Shown: piece by piece, positions 24,389 to 33,775 of the stretch
Layout of the letters: each line of letters opens with the position of its first letter
Position numbering within the stretch: position 1 is the stretch's first letter
Assembly (NCBI RefSeq): GCF_003151075.1
Contig: NZ_CP029482.1
Coordinates: forward strand, 2,666,001-2,730,000
From: Pseudomonas sp. 31-12
Lineage (GTDB): Bacteria > Pseudomonadota > Gammaproteobacteria > Pseudomonadales > Pseudomonadaceae
Direction of reading: 5' to 3'
DNA length: 64,000 nt
The notes under the pieces: generated by a model
Databases searched by the model: none
Told to the model about the DNA's origin: nothing
The model's input: only the letters and a program-made list of their open reading frames with translations
Made by a program: the position numbers and the translations under genes

Positions 24389-25819
24389 ATGCAACGCAAT
24401 GAACATATCTACATCAACGGCGAGTTCGTCATTCCACACGGTCAGGAATGGTTCGACCTTCATAACCCGAGCACCGAGAAAGTCATTGGTCAGGTTCGAT
24501 TGGGCGATGCACTGGACGCTCAGCGTGCCATCGCAGCAGCCAAGGCTGCGTTCCCGGCGTGGGCTCGTACAAGCAGGGAAGAACGAATTTCGGCATTGCA
24601 ACGCATGCACCAGGCCGTGGCGGCAAAGGAGGAAGAGCTGCTGGAAGCCATCCTCACGGAATACGGTGCGCCTGCGGCTCGCGGGCGCTCGATGGCGACT
24701 TATCCGGCCGACGTGATCGCGCAAGCAATCGGTGCCCTGCAGGCGTTCGATTTCGAGGAGCAGGTCGGTATGGCCAGGGTCATTCTCACGCCCGTGGGCG
24801 TTGCCGGTCTGATCACCCCCTGGAACAGCAATGCGGGCTTCATCTGCAACAAGCTGGCCACCGCGCTGGCAGCAGGCTGCACTGCCGTCATCAAGCCAAG
24901 CGAGATGAGCGCGTTACAGACGCAGGTCGTGGTCAGGGCATTGCATGAGGCGGGTCTGCCACCGGGTGTATTCAATATCGTCAACGGACGAGGCGATGTA
25001 GTAGGTGAGGAAATCGCCCGTCATCCCGACGTTGCCAAAATCTCGTTCACGGGCTCGTCCGCTGTCGGTCAGCATCTGGTAAGAACCGGTGCCGACACCA
25101 TGAAGCGCGTGACGCTCGAGCTCGGCGGCAAGTCGCCCACCGTGGTGCTTGACGATGCGGATTTCCAGGCAGTCATGCCGCTGGTGCTGCAAGCCGGATT
25201 TCTCAACAGCGGCCAGGCTTGCATCGCCGGCACTCGTATCCTCGTGTCGCGCAGCCGGTTGGCAGAGTTCGAGCGGATTGCGAAGGAGGGTGTCTCACAG
25301 ATTCAATCGGGCGATCCACGCAACGTCGACACCGACATCGGTCCGATGGTGAGCCAGAAACAATGGGAACGGGTGCAGCGCTACATCCGTACCGGCCAGG
25401 AAGAAGGCGCGAGGTTGTTGGCGGGTGGCGAAGGTCGACCGGAAGGCTTGCATGCCGGATGGTTCGTGAAGCCCACGATCTTCACTGATGCCCACAACCG
25501 GATGCGCATCGCGCGTGAGGAAATCTTCGGGCCCGTGTTGACGATCATCCCCTACGAGGATGATGCCGATGCGATCAGCATTGCCAACGATACGGACTAC
25601 GGTCTGAGCGCCCTGGTGCTGGGGAAAAACTCCGAACGTTGTATGAACGTCGCCCGTCAGATCGATGCGGGACGCGTGCTCATCAACACCCTGGCCCACG
25701 AACCGCGTGCCCCCTTCGGTGGATTCAAGCATTCAGGCCTTGGGCGCGAAATGGGCAGGTGGGGGATGAGCGCGTATTTGGAGCCGAAGACGTTGATCAG
25801 GTATGACCCGTTGAAATGA
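24389..25819 (+). CDS. aldehyde dehydrogenase family protein
   Basis: A 476-residue NAD(P)-dependent aldehyde dehydrogenase. The cofactor region has GLITPWNSNAG with IKPSEMSALQTQ and FTGSSAVGQHL; the catalytic base Glu is in TLELGGKSPTVV and the nucleophile Cys in NSGQACIAGTRI. The C-terminus PFGGFKHSGLGREMGRWG is standard. It resembles the broad-range aryl/aliphatic ALDH group often annotated as betaine- or salicylaldehyde-type; the substrate is not identifiable. AGCGAGGAGTC gives a good start. It is a single transcription unit under the divergent LysR gene. Confidence 0.92.
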   Translation: MQRNEHIYINGEFVIPHGQEWFDLHNPSTEKVIGQVRLGDALDAQRAIAAAKAAFPAWARTSREERISALQRMHQAVAAKEEELLEAILTEYGAPAARGRSMATYPADVIAQAIGALQAFDFEEQVGMARVILTPVGVAGLITPWNSNAGFICNKLATALAAGCTAVIKPSEMSALQTQVVVRALHEAGLPPGVFNIVNGRGDVVGEEIARHPDVAKISFTGSSAVGQHLVRTGADTMKRVTLELGGKSPTVVLDDADFQAVMPLVLQAGFLNSGQACIAGTRILVSRSRLAEFERIAKEGVSQIQSGDPRNVDTDIGPMVSQKQWERVQRYIRTGQEEGARLLAGGEGRPEGLHAGWFVKPTIFTDAHNRMRIAREEIFGPVLTIIPYEDDADAISIANDTDYGLSALVLGKNSERCMNVARQIDAGRVLINTLAHEPRAPFGGFKHSGLGREMGRWGMSAYLEPKTLIRYDPLK

Positions 25820-25956
25820 CTGGGTTCTATCCCGGCAGCCGTAGAGCTCGTTCTCCTTGCCGCCTCGTTTGTGACACAAAACGCCGTTCGCGAATTTCCG
25901 TCGCCTTACGCACCGGTGGCGATCATCCAGACGGCTCTTCAATAATGGGGAACAAT

Positions 25957-26012
25957 ATGACTTGGCTCAGTGGAAAAGTGCCATTGTCACCGGCACCGGT
26001 GCCCATGCGCCG
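25957..26012 (+). pseudogene. decayed 5' end of a short-chain dehydrogenase gene
   Basis: ATG at 25957 encodes MTWLSGKV. If one G is restored after codon 8 (GTGCC to GTGGCC) the frame becomes MTWLSGKVAIVTGTGA, the characteristic Rossmann start of SDR enzymes with its TGxxxGxG beginnings. The similarity then stops at the end of the convergent LysR gene. A remnant of a former SDR gene, truncated by a deletion. Confidence 0.55.
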
Positions 26013-26014
26013 CG

Positions 26015-26914
26015 TTAGTAGAAAGCCTCACCGCGTAGAGCATTCAGAACGAGTGAGAAGGCTGGAGTTGGCAAACGACGGCTTGGGTAGTACAGGTGAT
26101 AACCCGAGAACAAAGGACACCAGTCTTCCAGTACTCGTATCAAGCGGCCATCCTCAATATGCGGTGCAAATTCTTCCTCCGGTAAATAGGCGATGCCTAA
26201 TCCGTTAACTGCCGCAGCCGGGACGTGTGCGCTGGTGTTCACAATGACCTGGCCAACGACACGCACGTTGATCTTGCGACCGCGTTTTTCGAATTCCCAG
26301 GCATCAAGTCCGCCAAGGGTTGGATAGCGTATGTCGATGCAGCTGTGATTCACCAAATCTTGCGGATTCTTTGGCACACGATTGCTCGCAAAATAGGAAG
26401 GCGAGGCCACTGCTGCCATCCGTACCTTGGGACCGATTGGAACGGCGATCATATCTTTATCGACGGTGTCGCCAAATCTGATGCCCGCATCGAAGCGGTC
26501 AGCAACGATGTCTCGAAAACCGTAGTTGATATCAAACTCAACCTTGATATCGGGGTATTCAAGGAGCAAAGGCGTGAGTCGCGGAAGGAGGATTGTCTTC
26601 AGGATAAAATCACCACAGGTGATGCGCACGGTGCCCGCCGGCTTGTCACGAAGCTCGGTCAAAGCATCCAGTTCGGCCTCGATCTCGTCGAAACGATGAC
26701 CAATGGCGTGCATCAGGCGTTCACCCGCGCTAGTCGGCGAAACGCTGCGAGTGGTGCGCGTAAGAAGACGAATCTTCAGGCGCTTTTCAAGCCCGGAAAC
26801 AGCCTGGCTCAGGGCGGACTGCGTAACACCCAAGTGGGCAGCCGCTCGGGTAAAACTGCCTTCTCTGGCGACCGTCACAAAGGCCAGAAGGTCGTTCAGG
26901 TTATGTCGTGGCAT
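26015..26914 (-). CDS. LysR-family transcriptional regulator
   Basis: A 299-residue LTTR with the HTH LNDLLAFVTVAREGSFTRAA, then HLGVTQSALSQAVSGLEKRL, and an effector domain of the CrgA-like group (LLTRTTRSVSPTSAGERLM). It is divergent from the exported alpha/beta hydrolase and MFS genes and is the best candidate for their regulator. Its 3' end abuts the SDR remnant, suggesting that the original partner gene on that side was lost. Confidence 0.9.
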   Translation of the reverse strand: MPRHNLNDLLAFVTVAREGSFTRAAAHLGVTQSALSQAVSGLEKRLKIRLLTRTTRSVSPTSAGERLMHAIGHRFDEIEAELDALTELRDKPAGTVRITCGDFILKTILLPRLTPLLLEYPDIKVEFDINYGFRDIVADRFDAGIRFGDTVDKDMIAVPIGPKVRMAAVASPSYFASNRVPKNPQDLVNHSCIDIRYPTLGGLDAWEFEKRGRKINVRVVGQVIVNTSAHVPAAAVNGLGIAYLPEEEFAPHIEDGRLIRVLEDWCPLFSGYHLYYPSRRLPTPAFSLVLNALRGEAFY

Positions 26915-27105
26915 CGAAGCCCGCCTATCCAGATTGATTAGCTGTGCTTATAACTACAACAAGCTTTCATTAGATTATCAAGCATGACGCATTCCCGGAG
27001 AATGGGGCAAGCCTCACCTGTAATCACAGGCGTGGCTCATACCTCTCGCTGATCCAGACCCATTAATCAGGTCGATCAGCACCTGTTCACTGATGGGAGC
27101 ACCTC

Positions 27106-28134
27106 ATGAGAAAACTCGTTATTTTGCTCGGCCTTTTGATGGCGTCGCTCTCCGCACTGGGAGCCGACATGTCTAACGGAGCCGATAACTTTTATAAAAG
27201 TGAGAAGGTCACGGTGAAGAAGGTGACCTTCCACAATCAGTACCAGATGAAAACTGCAGGAAATCTGTTTGTCCCTAAAGATTTGAAACCCGGGAGCAAA
27301 AGCGCAGCGATCATCGTTGGCCATCCCATGGGCGCAGTCAAAGAGCAGAGTTCGAATCTGTATGCCCAGAAACTGGCGGAGCAAGGATTCGTGGCCCTTG
27401 CCATCGATCTGTCGTTCTGGGGCGAAAGTGATGGGCAACCGCGCAACGCGGTTTCGCCGGAAATCTATGCTGAAGACTTCAGTGCAGCCGTAGATTACCT
27501 TGGCACGCAGACATTCGTTGATCGAAACCGGATCGGTGTCCTGGGCATTTGTGGCAGCGGGAGCTTCGTCATCAGCGCTGCCAAGATCGACCCTCGGATG
27601 AAGGCCATTGCCACGGTCAGCATGTACGACATGGGCGCAGCCAACCGAAACGGCTTGAAGCACTCCGTCACTGTCGAGCAAAGGAAGCAAGCTATCGCCG
27701 CGGCTGCCGAGCAGCGCTATGCCGAGTTCACCGGAGGCGAAACCAAGTACACCAGCGGAACTGTCCATGAGCTGACGGACAAGTCCAACGCTATCGAGCG
27801 CGAGTTCTACGATTTCTACCGCACGCCACGCGGTGAGTTCACTCCCAAAGGCCAGTCACCGTTACTGACCACTCACCCGACGCTGACCAGCAATACCAAG
27901 TTCATGAATTTCTATCCGTTCAACGATATCGAAACGATCTCGCCGCGCCCGATGCTGTTCATCGCCGGCGTAAATGCTCACTCCCGTGAGTTCAGTGAAG
28001 AGGCCTATCGTCTGGCTGGTCAACCCAAAGAGCTTGTCATCATTCCAGGTGCGGGCCACGTGGATCTCTATGATCGGGTCGATCTTATCCCGTTTGCCAA
28101 GCTGACCTCGTTCTTCCAAACCAACCTTAAGTGA
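27106..28134 (+). CDS. exported alpha/beta hydrolase (YcjY/dienelactone-hydrolase-like)
   Basis: A 342-residue alpha/beta hydrolase with a Sec signal peptide (MRKLVILLGLLMASLSALGA before DMSN), so probably periplasmic. Conserved points are IVGHPMGAVKEQ near the oxyanion region, a nucleophile elbow GVLGICGSGSF with Cys at the nucleophile position, and a C-terminal GAGHVDLYDR with the catalytic His. This arrangement is like the YcjY group rather than classical Ser esterases. GGGAGCACCTC precedes the ATG. An MFS efflux gene follows on the same strand (71-nt gap), a combination common for detoxification. The substrate is unknown. Confidence 0.82.
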   Translation: MRKLVILLGLLMASLSALGADMSNGADNFYKSEKVTVKKVTFHNQYQMKTAGNLFVPKDLKPGSKSAAIIVGHPMGAVKEQSSNLYAQKLAEQGFVALAIDLSFWGESDGQPRNAVSPEIYAEDFSAAVDYLGTQTFVDRNRIGVLGICGSGSFVISAAKIDPRMKAIATVSMYDMGAANRNGLKHSVTVEQRKQAIAAAAEQRYAEFTGGETKYTSGTVHELTDKSNAIEREFYDFYRTPRGEFTPKGQSPLLTTHPTLTSNTKFMNFYPFNDIETISPRPMLFIAGVNAHSREFSEEAYRLAGQPKELVIIPGAGHVDLYDRVDLIPFAKLTSFFQTNLK

Positions 28135-28205
28135 CACGGATTTGTGAGCTACCAAGCCATGCGCTCTTCGCGGGCGTTGGCGCTTTACGTATTGAAGGAG
28201 ATCAG

Positions 28206-29399
28206 ATGAGCAGCACTGCCTTACCTATTCAAGCCGCGAGCCGACAGGTATGGGGAGCCGTCCTGGCGATGTCGCTGTGCGCCTTCGCCCTGGTGACTTC
28301 GGAGTTTCTGCCGGTGAGCTTGCTCACACCGATTGCGACCGATCTCGCGCTGACAGAGGGGCAGGCCGGACAAGCGATTTCAATTTCTGGCCTCTTCGCG
28401 GTCGTCACCAGTCTGTTCACCTCTTCAGTCATTCGCCGGCTCGACCGAAGACCCGTTTTGCTTTTCCTGACAGCCTTGATGATTGCCTCTGGCACGCTCG
28501 TCGCTTTTGCCCCGAACTACTCGACCCTGATGGTGGGTCGAGCCATTTTGGGGATCGCCATTGGTGGCAGTTGGTCAATGTCGACCGCCGTCATGATGCG
28601 GATTGCACCCGAGAGTTTCGTGCCTAAAGCCATCGCTTTGATCCAGGGCGGTACCGCGCTCGCCACTGCAGTCGCAGCTCCCATTGGCAGTTTCATGGGC
28701 GGGCTGATCGGCTGGCGAGGTGCATTCTTCTGCGTGGTTCCGGTCGCCGCTCTGGCGCTCTGTTGGCAGGCATTCACGTTGCCGAAAATGCCTGACCAAA
28801 ATGAGTCTGAATCTGCACTTGATGTGTTTCGGCTGTTAGGTAGCGCCAAAGTCTCGCTGGGCATGGCCGCAGTGGCATTTTTGTTTATGGGGCAGTTCGC
28901 GTTATTCACCTATCTGCGTCCGTTTCTAGAGTTGGTGACCCGCGTTGATGTGTCTGGACTCTCCCTGCTATTGCTGATTATCGGAATGGCCGGATTGGTG
29001 GGCACCATGGTGATCGGCTCGGTGTTGAACAGAAGCCTTTATCGAGTGCTGATGATCATTCCACTCCTGATGTCGGGGATTGCTGCGGCTCTACTCGTCT
29101 TCGGCAGCTCGATGTGGGCGACAGCCGCTTTGCTGGGTGTGTGGGGTCTGATTGCTACGTGCGCGCCTGTGGGCTGGTTCACCTGGCTATCACGCACGCT
29201 TCCCCGTGATGCCGAAACCGGAGGCGGTTTGATGGTGGCGGTTATTCAGTTGGCTATCACGCTCGGCGCGACGCTGGGTGGGCTGCTTTATGACGGAGCT
29301 GGCTACCAGGCTACGTTCATCGCGAGTGGACTATTTCTTCTGGTGGCTGCCGTGCTTGCACTGTTCGTATCACGATCGGATCGGCCCCCATTACGATGA
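28206..29399 (+). CDS. MFS transporter, AraJ/sugar-efflux-like (DHA1)
   Basis: A 397-residue inner-membrane drug:H+ antiporter-1-type protein with 12 predicted helices. Motifs include FLPVSLLTPIATDLALTEGQ near the first helix and the motif A-like RRLDRRPVLLFL between helices 2 and 3. The ATG at 28206 with GGAGATCAG is the start; the longer frame begins inside the hydrolase stop region. Such proteins export arabinose, other sugars or drugs. Probably in one unit with the preceding exported hydrolase under the divergent LysR gene. Confidence 0.87.
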   Translation: MSSTALPIQAASRQVWGAVLAMSLCAFALVTSEFLPVSLLTPIATDLALTEGQAGQAISISGLFAVVTSLFTSSVIRRLDRRPVLLFLTALMIASGTLVAFAPNYSTLMVGRAILGIAIGGSWSMSTAVMMRIAPESFVPKAIALIQGGTALATAVAAPIGSFMGGLIGWRGAFFCVVPVAALALCWQAFTLPKMPDQNESESALDVFRLLGSAKVSLGMAAVAFLFMGQFALFTYLRPFLELVTRVDVSGLSLLLLIIGMAGLVGTMVIGSVLNRSLYRVLMIIPLLMSGIAAALLVFGSSMWATAALLGVWGLIATCAPVGWFTWLSRTLPRDAETGGGLMVAVIQLAITLGATLGGLLYDGAGYQATFIASGLFLLVAAVLALFVSRSDRPPLR

Positions 29400-29470
29400 C
29401 AATGCCGCTGTTGCGTAGGGGGAAGTGTGTGAATTTGGGAAGAAACTCCGTGCATTGATGGCGGCAGGGA

Positions 29471-29498
29471 AAACGGGACGCTTGGCGTCCCGTTTTTT
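29471..29498. terminator. Rho-independent terminator
   Basis: AAACGGGACGC-TTG-GCGTCCCG followed by TTTTTT, with an A-run on the other side. It serves the convergent MFS gene and APC permease. The core is identical to the terminator at 10741-10772. Confidence 0.85.
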
Positions 29499-29510
29499 AT
29501 GGCGGTGGTA

Positions 29511-31076
29511 TCAGCCTCCCGCGCGTTTGTTCAACGCCTCTTCCGCTGCAGCGATTTCAGCCTGGCGCCTGATGATCACGTCGCCTATCGGCGGTCCCTG
29601 GAAGCGGCGGGCTTCGAAACCGAACCAGACAATGGCGGTCAGCACCAGGAAGCCAATGGTGATGTACAGCGCCCAATCGTTCGGTGGCTGGATGCCGATG
29701 ATGAAGATGATCACCATCGAGAGGATCGAGAGCAGGGCAAACACGGTGAACCAGAAGCGCCCCATGTTCCACGGTCCCATGGTCGGCCATTTCGACGTCC
29801 CGTAGGTGAACAGGCCGAGCACGATGGGGATGACGAAGGAGAAGAACAGGAAGATCACCGTGCAGGACACGACGATGGTGTAGACCGGTGTTTCACCGAT
29901 TGAGATCACCGACGATCCCCAGACGAACAGCACCGCGAGGGTGGCGCCGGTCCAGATCGCTGCGACCGGGCTGCGCAGGGTCGGCGAGACCGAGGCCAGT
30001 GCTCTGGAGAAGGGCAGGCCGCCGTCGCGGGAGAAGGCGAAGATCATCCGTGACACCGAGGTCACGGTCGCCAGTCCGCAGAGGAATTGCGAGATGAAAA
30101 TGGCCACGTACAGCGCCGTTTTTACCGTCGGGTTCACTTGCGTATCCATCGCCCAGAAGAACACGGTCCAGCCATGCTTCGCGGCCTCGTCCATGCTTGG
30201 CAGCATCAGCACAAAGGAGCTGAGCATGACCCAGCCGAACAGCAACGACCAGACCACCGACATAACCATGCCGCGGGGCACCGACATGGCGGCGTTGCGG
30301 GTCTCTTCCGAGGTGTGCGCGGAGGCGTCGTAACCGGTGATGGTGTAGATCGGCAAGAGCAGGCCAAGCATGAAAACCCAGCCGTTCGAGACCTGCGGCC
30401 AGACGCTGCCGCCCGCTTCGCCGGAGTAGTTGCTGAAGGTCCACAACCGGGCGAACTCATAGCTGGGCGCCGAGATCAGGCAGACGATGGTCAGCGCCAG
30501 TGCCGTGGCGAAGATCAGGTAGCCCGAGAAGTCGGTGAGCTTCGCGGTCAGGCCGATGCCCAGATGGTTACACAAGGCTTGGAGACCCGTGAGGATCGCC
30601 AGGAAAATCACCCGTGTCGTGGTGGTGTCTTCCATGCCCATTGCCGGTCCGAAGGCGCCGAAAAAGAAGTAATAAGTACCGACGTTGATCGCGCCGAGCA
30701 CGGTCACCAGCCCTAGCAAGTTGAACCAGGCCGTCAGCCAGCCGGTGAAGCGGTTACCGAGAATCGAGCCCCAGTGATAGAGGCCGCCAGCGGTGGGGTA
30801 GGCGGAGGAGATCTGCGCCATGGCCATGGCGAAAACCCCGGAGATCAGGCAGCCGATTGGCCAGCCGATACCGATGGCCGCGCCGCCTGCGCCGGAGGTG
30901 CCCTGGGCGAGTGAGTTGATGCCACCCGAGAGGATGCAGATGATCGAAAAGGAAATGGCAAAGTTGGAGAAAACGCCCATGCGTCGCGAGAGCTGCTGGG
31001 CGTAGCCCATGCTGTGCAACACCTTGACGTCATCGTCTTGCGGCTCGCTCGTGCCGGGCTGACTTGCTGGATTCAT
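29511..31076 (-). CDS. APC-superfamily amino acid/amine permease
   Basis: A 521-residue inner-membrane permease with 12 predicted helices. It belongs to the amino acid/choline transporter-type branch of the APC superfamily (GABA/choline permeases): SRRMGVFSNFAISFSIICIL, then GGLYHWGSILGNRFTGWLTAW and ASAHTSEETRNAAMSVPRGM. It is the last gene of the run GS-like ligase, ALDH, Fe-ADH, permease (gap 133 nt after the ADH), so it most likely imports the amine or amino alcohol that the operon degrades. Its last codons and terminator recur as a remnant at 10741-10841. Confidence 0.88.
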   Translation of the reverse strand: MNPASQPGTSEPQDDDVKVLHSMGYAQQLSRRMGVFSNFAISFSIICILSGGINSLAQGTSGAGGAAIGIGWPIGCLISGVFAMAMAQISSAYPTAGGLYHWGSILGNRFTGWLTAWFNLLGLVTVLGAINVGTYYFFFGAFGPAMGMEDTTTTRVIFLAILTGLQALCNHLGIGLTAKLTDFSGYLIFATALALTIVCLISAPSYEFARLWTFSNYSGEAGGSVWPQVSNGWVFMLGLLLPIYTITGYDASAHTSEETRNAAMSVPRGMVMSVVWSLLFGWVMLSSFVLMLPSMDEAAKHGWTVFFWAMDTQVNPTVKTALYVAIFISQFLCGLATVTSVSRMIFAFSRDGGLPFSRALASVSPTLRSPVAAIWTGATLAVLFVWGSSVISIGETPVYTIVVSCTVIFLFFSFVIPIVLGLFTYGTSKWPTMGPWNMGRFWFTVFALLSILSMVIIFIIGIQPPNDWALYITIGFLVLTAIVWFGFEARRFQGPPIGDVIIRRQAEIAAAEEALNKRAGG

Positions 31077-31209
31077 GTTGTGTGCCCCTTCAGGTTTTGA
31101 TACGCATCCATCCGGGTCCCGGACGGCCTGGCTTTCAACCCCTTGTCGTACTGCTCCTTTTCCAACCGCTACACACTGTCCATGCCTTATGTCTGGACAG
31201 ACAACTGCT

Positions 31210-32370
31210 CTAAATACGGCCGTGATAAGCCGCCGCGAAAATGTTTGCCGCGCCTTCCCGGGTCAATGGCAATGGATTGCCGCCGGCAGAGGGATCGACA
31301 ATGGCCATGTCCGCGATCAAGTCTGCTTGCCGATCATCCACGCCCAATTCAACCAGCGTGTGCGGCACGCCGATGTCTTTGCGCAGTTTGAGGATGAAGG
31401 CCAGAAAGCTGTCGAACCCGGGCGAGGGCAGGCGCAGATAAGCCGCCAGGCGTGTGATGCGCTCTTCGATGGCCGGGCGATTGAATTGCAGGACGTAGGG
31501 CATGAAGGTGGCGTTGGTCATGCCGTGATGGGTGTCGTACAGCGCGCCGACCGGGTGCGAGAGGGCGTGCATGCCGCCCAGGCCTTTCTGGAATGCCGTG
31601 GCGCCCATCGCGGCGGCGGCGAGCATTTGCGCACGTGCATCAAGGTCGGAAGGGGTGTGGACGGCCCGCACCAGGGCGCTGGCTACCAGGCGCATGCCTT
31701 CCACCGCGATGCCATCGGCCAGCGGGTGAAAACCAGGCGCACAGTAGGCTTCCAGGCAATGCGCCAAGGCGTCCATGCCCGTACCGGCGGTGACTTTTGC
31801 CGGCATGCCGACGGTCAGGGCCGGGTCGCTGATGACCACGCGAGGCATCATTTTCGGGTGGAAGATGATGCGTTTGGTGTGGGTGCGCTCGTCGATGATC
31901 ACCGCCGCGCGACCGACTTCCGAACCGGTGCCTGCGGTGGTCGGCACCGCGATTACCGGGGCGATGCTGCTTTCGTCGGCGCGTGTCCAGTAGTCGCCGA
32001 TGTCTTCGAAATCCCAGACCGGCCGGGTCTGGCCGCTCATGAAGGCGATGAGCTTGCCCATGTCCAGGCCGCTGCCGCCGCCGAAGGCGACCACGCCATC
32101 GTGTTTGCCGGCGCGCCAGGCATCGAGCCCGCCCGCGAGGTTGGCTTCGACGGGATTGGGCTTGAGGTCGCAAAACAGCGCGACACCGAGGCCGGCATCA
32201 CGCAAGGCGTCCAGCGCCGCCGTGGTGATCGGGGCGCGCGCCAGGCCGCTGTCGGTGACCAGTAACGGTCGCTGGATACCCTGGCTGCGACAGACCTCGG
32301 CCAGCTCGCTGATGCGGCCGACGCCGAAGCGGATGCTCGTGGGGTAGTTCCAGTTCCCGGTCAGGCTCAT
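31210..32370 (-). CDS. iron-containing alcohol dehydrogenase
   Basis: A 386-residue group III (Fe-dependent) alcohol dehydrogenase. The NAD-binding GGGSGLDMGKLIAF and TAGTGSEVGRAAVI motifs are present. Metal-binding residues fall in GMDALAHCLEAYCAPGFHPLADG and in GGMHALSHPVGALYDTHHG. It starts 4 nt after the aldehyde dehydrogenase stop. In this operon it probably oxidises the hydroxyl of a gamma-glutamylated amino alcohol (or the alcohol itself) to the aldehyde consumed by the next enzyme; that role is inference. Confidence 0.92.
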   Translation of the reverse strand: MSLTGNWNYPTSIRFGVGRISELAEVCRSQGIQRPLLVTDSGLARAPITTAALDALRDAGLGVALFCDLKPNPVEANLAGGLDAWRAGKHDGVVAFGGGSGLDMGKLIAFMSGQTRPVWDFEDIGDYWTRADESSIAPVIAVPTTAGTGSEVGRAAVIIDERTHTKRIIFHPKMMPRVVISDPALTVGMPAKVTAGTGMDALAHCLEAYCAPGFHPLADGIAVEGMRLVASALVRAVHTPSDLDARAQMLAAAAMGATAFQKGLGGMHALSHPVGALYDTHHGMTNATFMPYVLQFNRPAIEERITRLAAYLRLPSPGFDSFLAFILKLRKDIGVPHTLVELGVDDRQADLIADMAIVDPSAGGNPLPLTREGAANIFAAAYHGRI

Positions 32371-32373
32371 GGC

Positions 32374-33765
32374 TCAGATCTCATGGCGCAAATGGAAGGA
32401 TTTCGCTCGGGTCAGATGCTCGTAACCCAGGCGCGACAGGGTCACGCCGCGGCCGCTGTTTTTCACGCCGGTCCAGGCCAGGGCCGGGTCGAGGTAATCG
32501 CAGCGGTTCATGAACACGGTGCCGGTGTCGATCTCGTTGCCGAGGCGTTCGGCGGCGGCGAGGTCCTGGGTCCAGAGGGAAGCGCTGAGCCCGAACTCGC
32601 TGTCGTTCATCAAAGCGATGGCGTCGTCATCGCCGGCCACCGGCATGATGCCGACTACCGGACCAAAGCTTTCCTCGCGCATCACCGACATTTGATGAGT
32701 GACGTCGACCAAGACCTGTGGTGCGAGGTAGGCGCTGCCCGGCGCGTCGAAGGGGAAGGCCTTCGGATCGATCAATGCCTTGGCGCCTTTTGCCAGCGCA
32801 TCGGCGATCTGTCCACGGACGAATTCAGCAGCGCCCGGGTTCACCAGTGGGCCGAGCGTGGTGGCTTCATCCAGTGGATTGCCCAGCACGTATTGATTCG
32901 TCAGCACGACGAAGCGCTCGACAAAGGCCGGGTAGATTTTTTCATCGACATAGATGCGCTCCACGGCACAGCAGCTTTGCCCGGAGTTGAAGAAGCTGCC
33001 GTCCACCAGGTTTTCCACCGTGTGGTCGAGGTTGGCATCTGCGCGAACGTAGGCCGGGTCCTTGCCGCCGAGTTCCAGGCCCAGGCCGAGGAAGCGGCCC
33101 GTGGCGGCGGTTTCCATGGCTTTGCCGGCGTCGACCGAACCGGTGAAGTTCACCTGGTGCACGCGGCCGGAGGCGATGATCTCGCCAGTCTGGCGATGAT
33201 CGAGCAGCAGGTTCTGGAACAGGCTTTCGGGCAGATTGGCGCGGCGAAATGCTTCGGCGAACCGTTCACCCACCAGCAGCGTTTGCGAAGCGTGTTTGAG
33301 GGTGACGCTGTTGCCGGCCATCAACGCCGGAATGATCGTATTCACTGCCGTCAGATAGGGGTAATTCCACGGGGCGACGACCAGCACCGTACCGAGCGGC
33401 TCACGTTTGATGTGTCGTCGAAAACCGGCGACAGGCGTGGGTTCAACGGCTGCCAATGCGTCAGGCGCAATGGCGATCATGTGCCGGGCGCGCTCTTCGA
33501 AGCCGCGCAGTTCGCCCGCGCCAAAGCGCACCGGGCGGCCCATCTGCCAGGCCAGCTCCGGGACGATTTCGTCTTTCATGGCCAGCATCGCGTCCACCGC
33601 AGCGCTGCAAAATGCGGCGCGCTCGCTCAGTGGCCGGCGTCTCCATAAAGCCTGGGCCGTTGCGGCTGCCGTCAGTGCCTGTTCGAGTTGAGTCTCATCG
33701 GCACAGCGACGTTCGACATAGACCCGGCCATCGACCGGTGAGATGAGTTGAATCGTTGCAGTCAT
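32374..33765 (-). CDS. aldehyde dehydrogenase family protein
   Basis: A 463-residue NAD(P)-dependent aldehyde dehydrogenase. Glu of GLGLELGGKDPAYV and Cys of FFNSGQSCCAVERIYV (first Cys of the pair) mark the active site. The conserved PWNYPYLTAVNTI is in the cofactor region. It is shorter than typical ALDHs at the N-terminus and resembles the succinate-semialdehyde/PuuC-like group. It lies between the glutamine-synthetase-like gene (10-nt gap) and Fe-ADH (4-nt gap), so these are co-translated and it likely oxidises a gamma-glutamyl-aminoaldehyde to the acid. Confidence 0.92.
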   Translation of the reverse strand: MTATIQLISPVDGRVYVERRCADETQLEQALTAAATAQALWRRRPLSERAAFCSAAVDAMLAMKDEIVPELAWQMGRPVRFGAGELRGFEERARHMIAIAPDALAAVEPTPVAGFRRHIKREPLGTVLVVAPWNYPYLTAVNTIIPALMAGNSVTLKHASQTLLVGERFAEAFRRANLPESLFQNLLLDHRQTGEIIASGRVHQVNFTGSVDAGKAMETAATGRFLGLGLELGGKDPAYVRADANLDHTVENLVDGSFFNSGQSCCAVERIYVDEKIYPAFVERFVVLTNQYVLGNPLDEATTLGPLVNPGAAEFVRGQIADALAKGAKALIDPKAFPFDAPGSAYLAPQVLVDVTHQMSVMREESFGPVVGIMPVAGDDDAIALMNDSEFGLSASLWTQDLAAAERLGNEIDTGTVFMNRCDYLDPALAWTGVKNSGRGVTLSRLGYEHLTRAKSFHLRHEI

Positions 33766-33775
33766 GATGTCGGTC

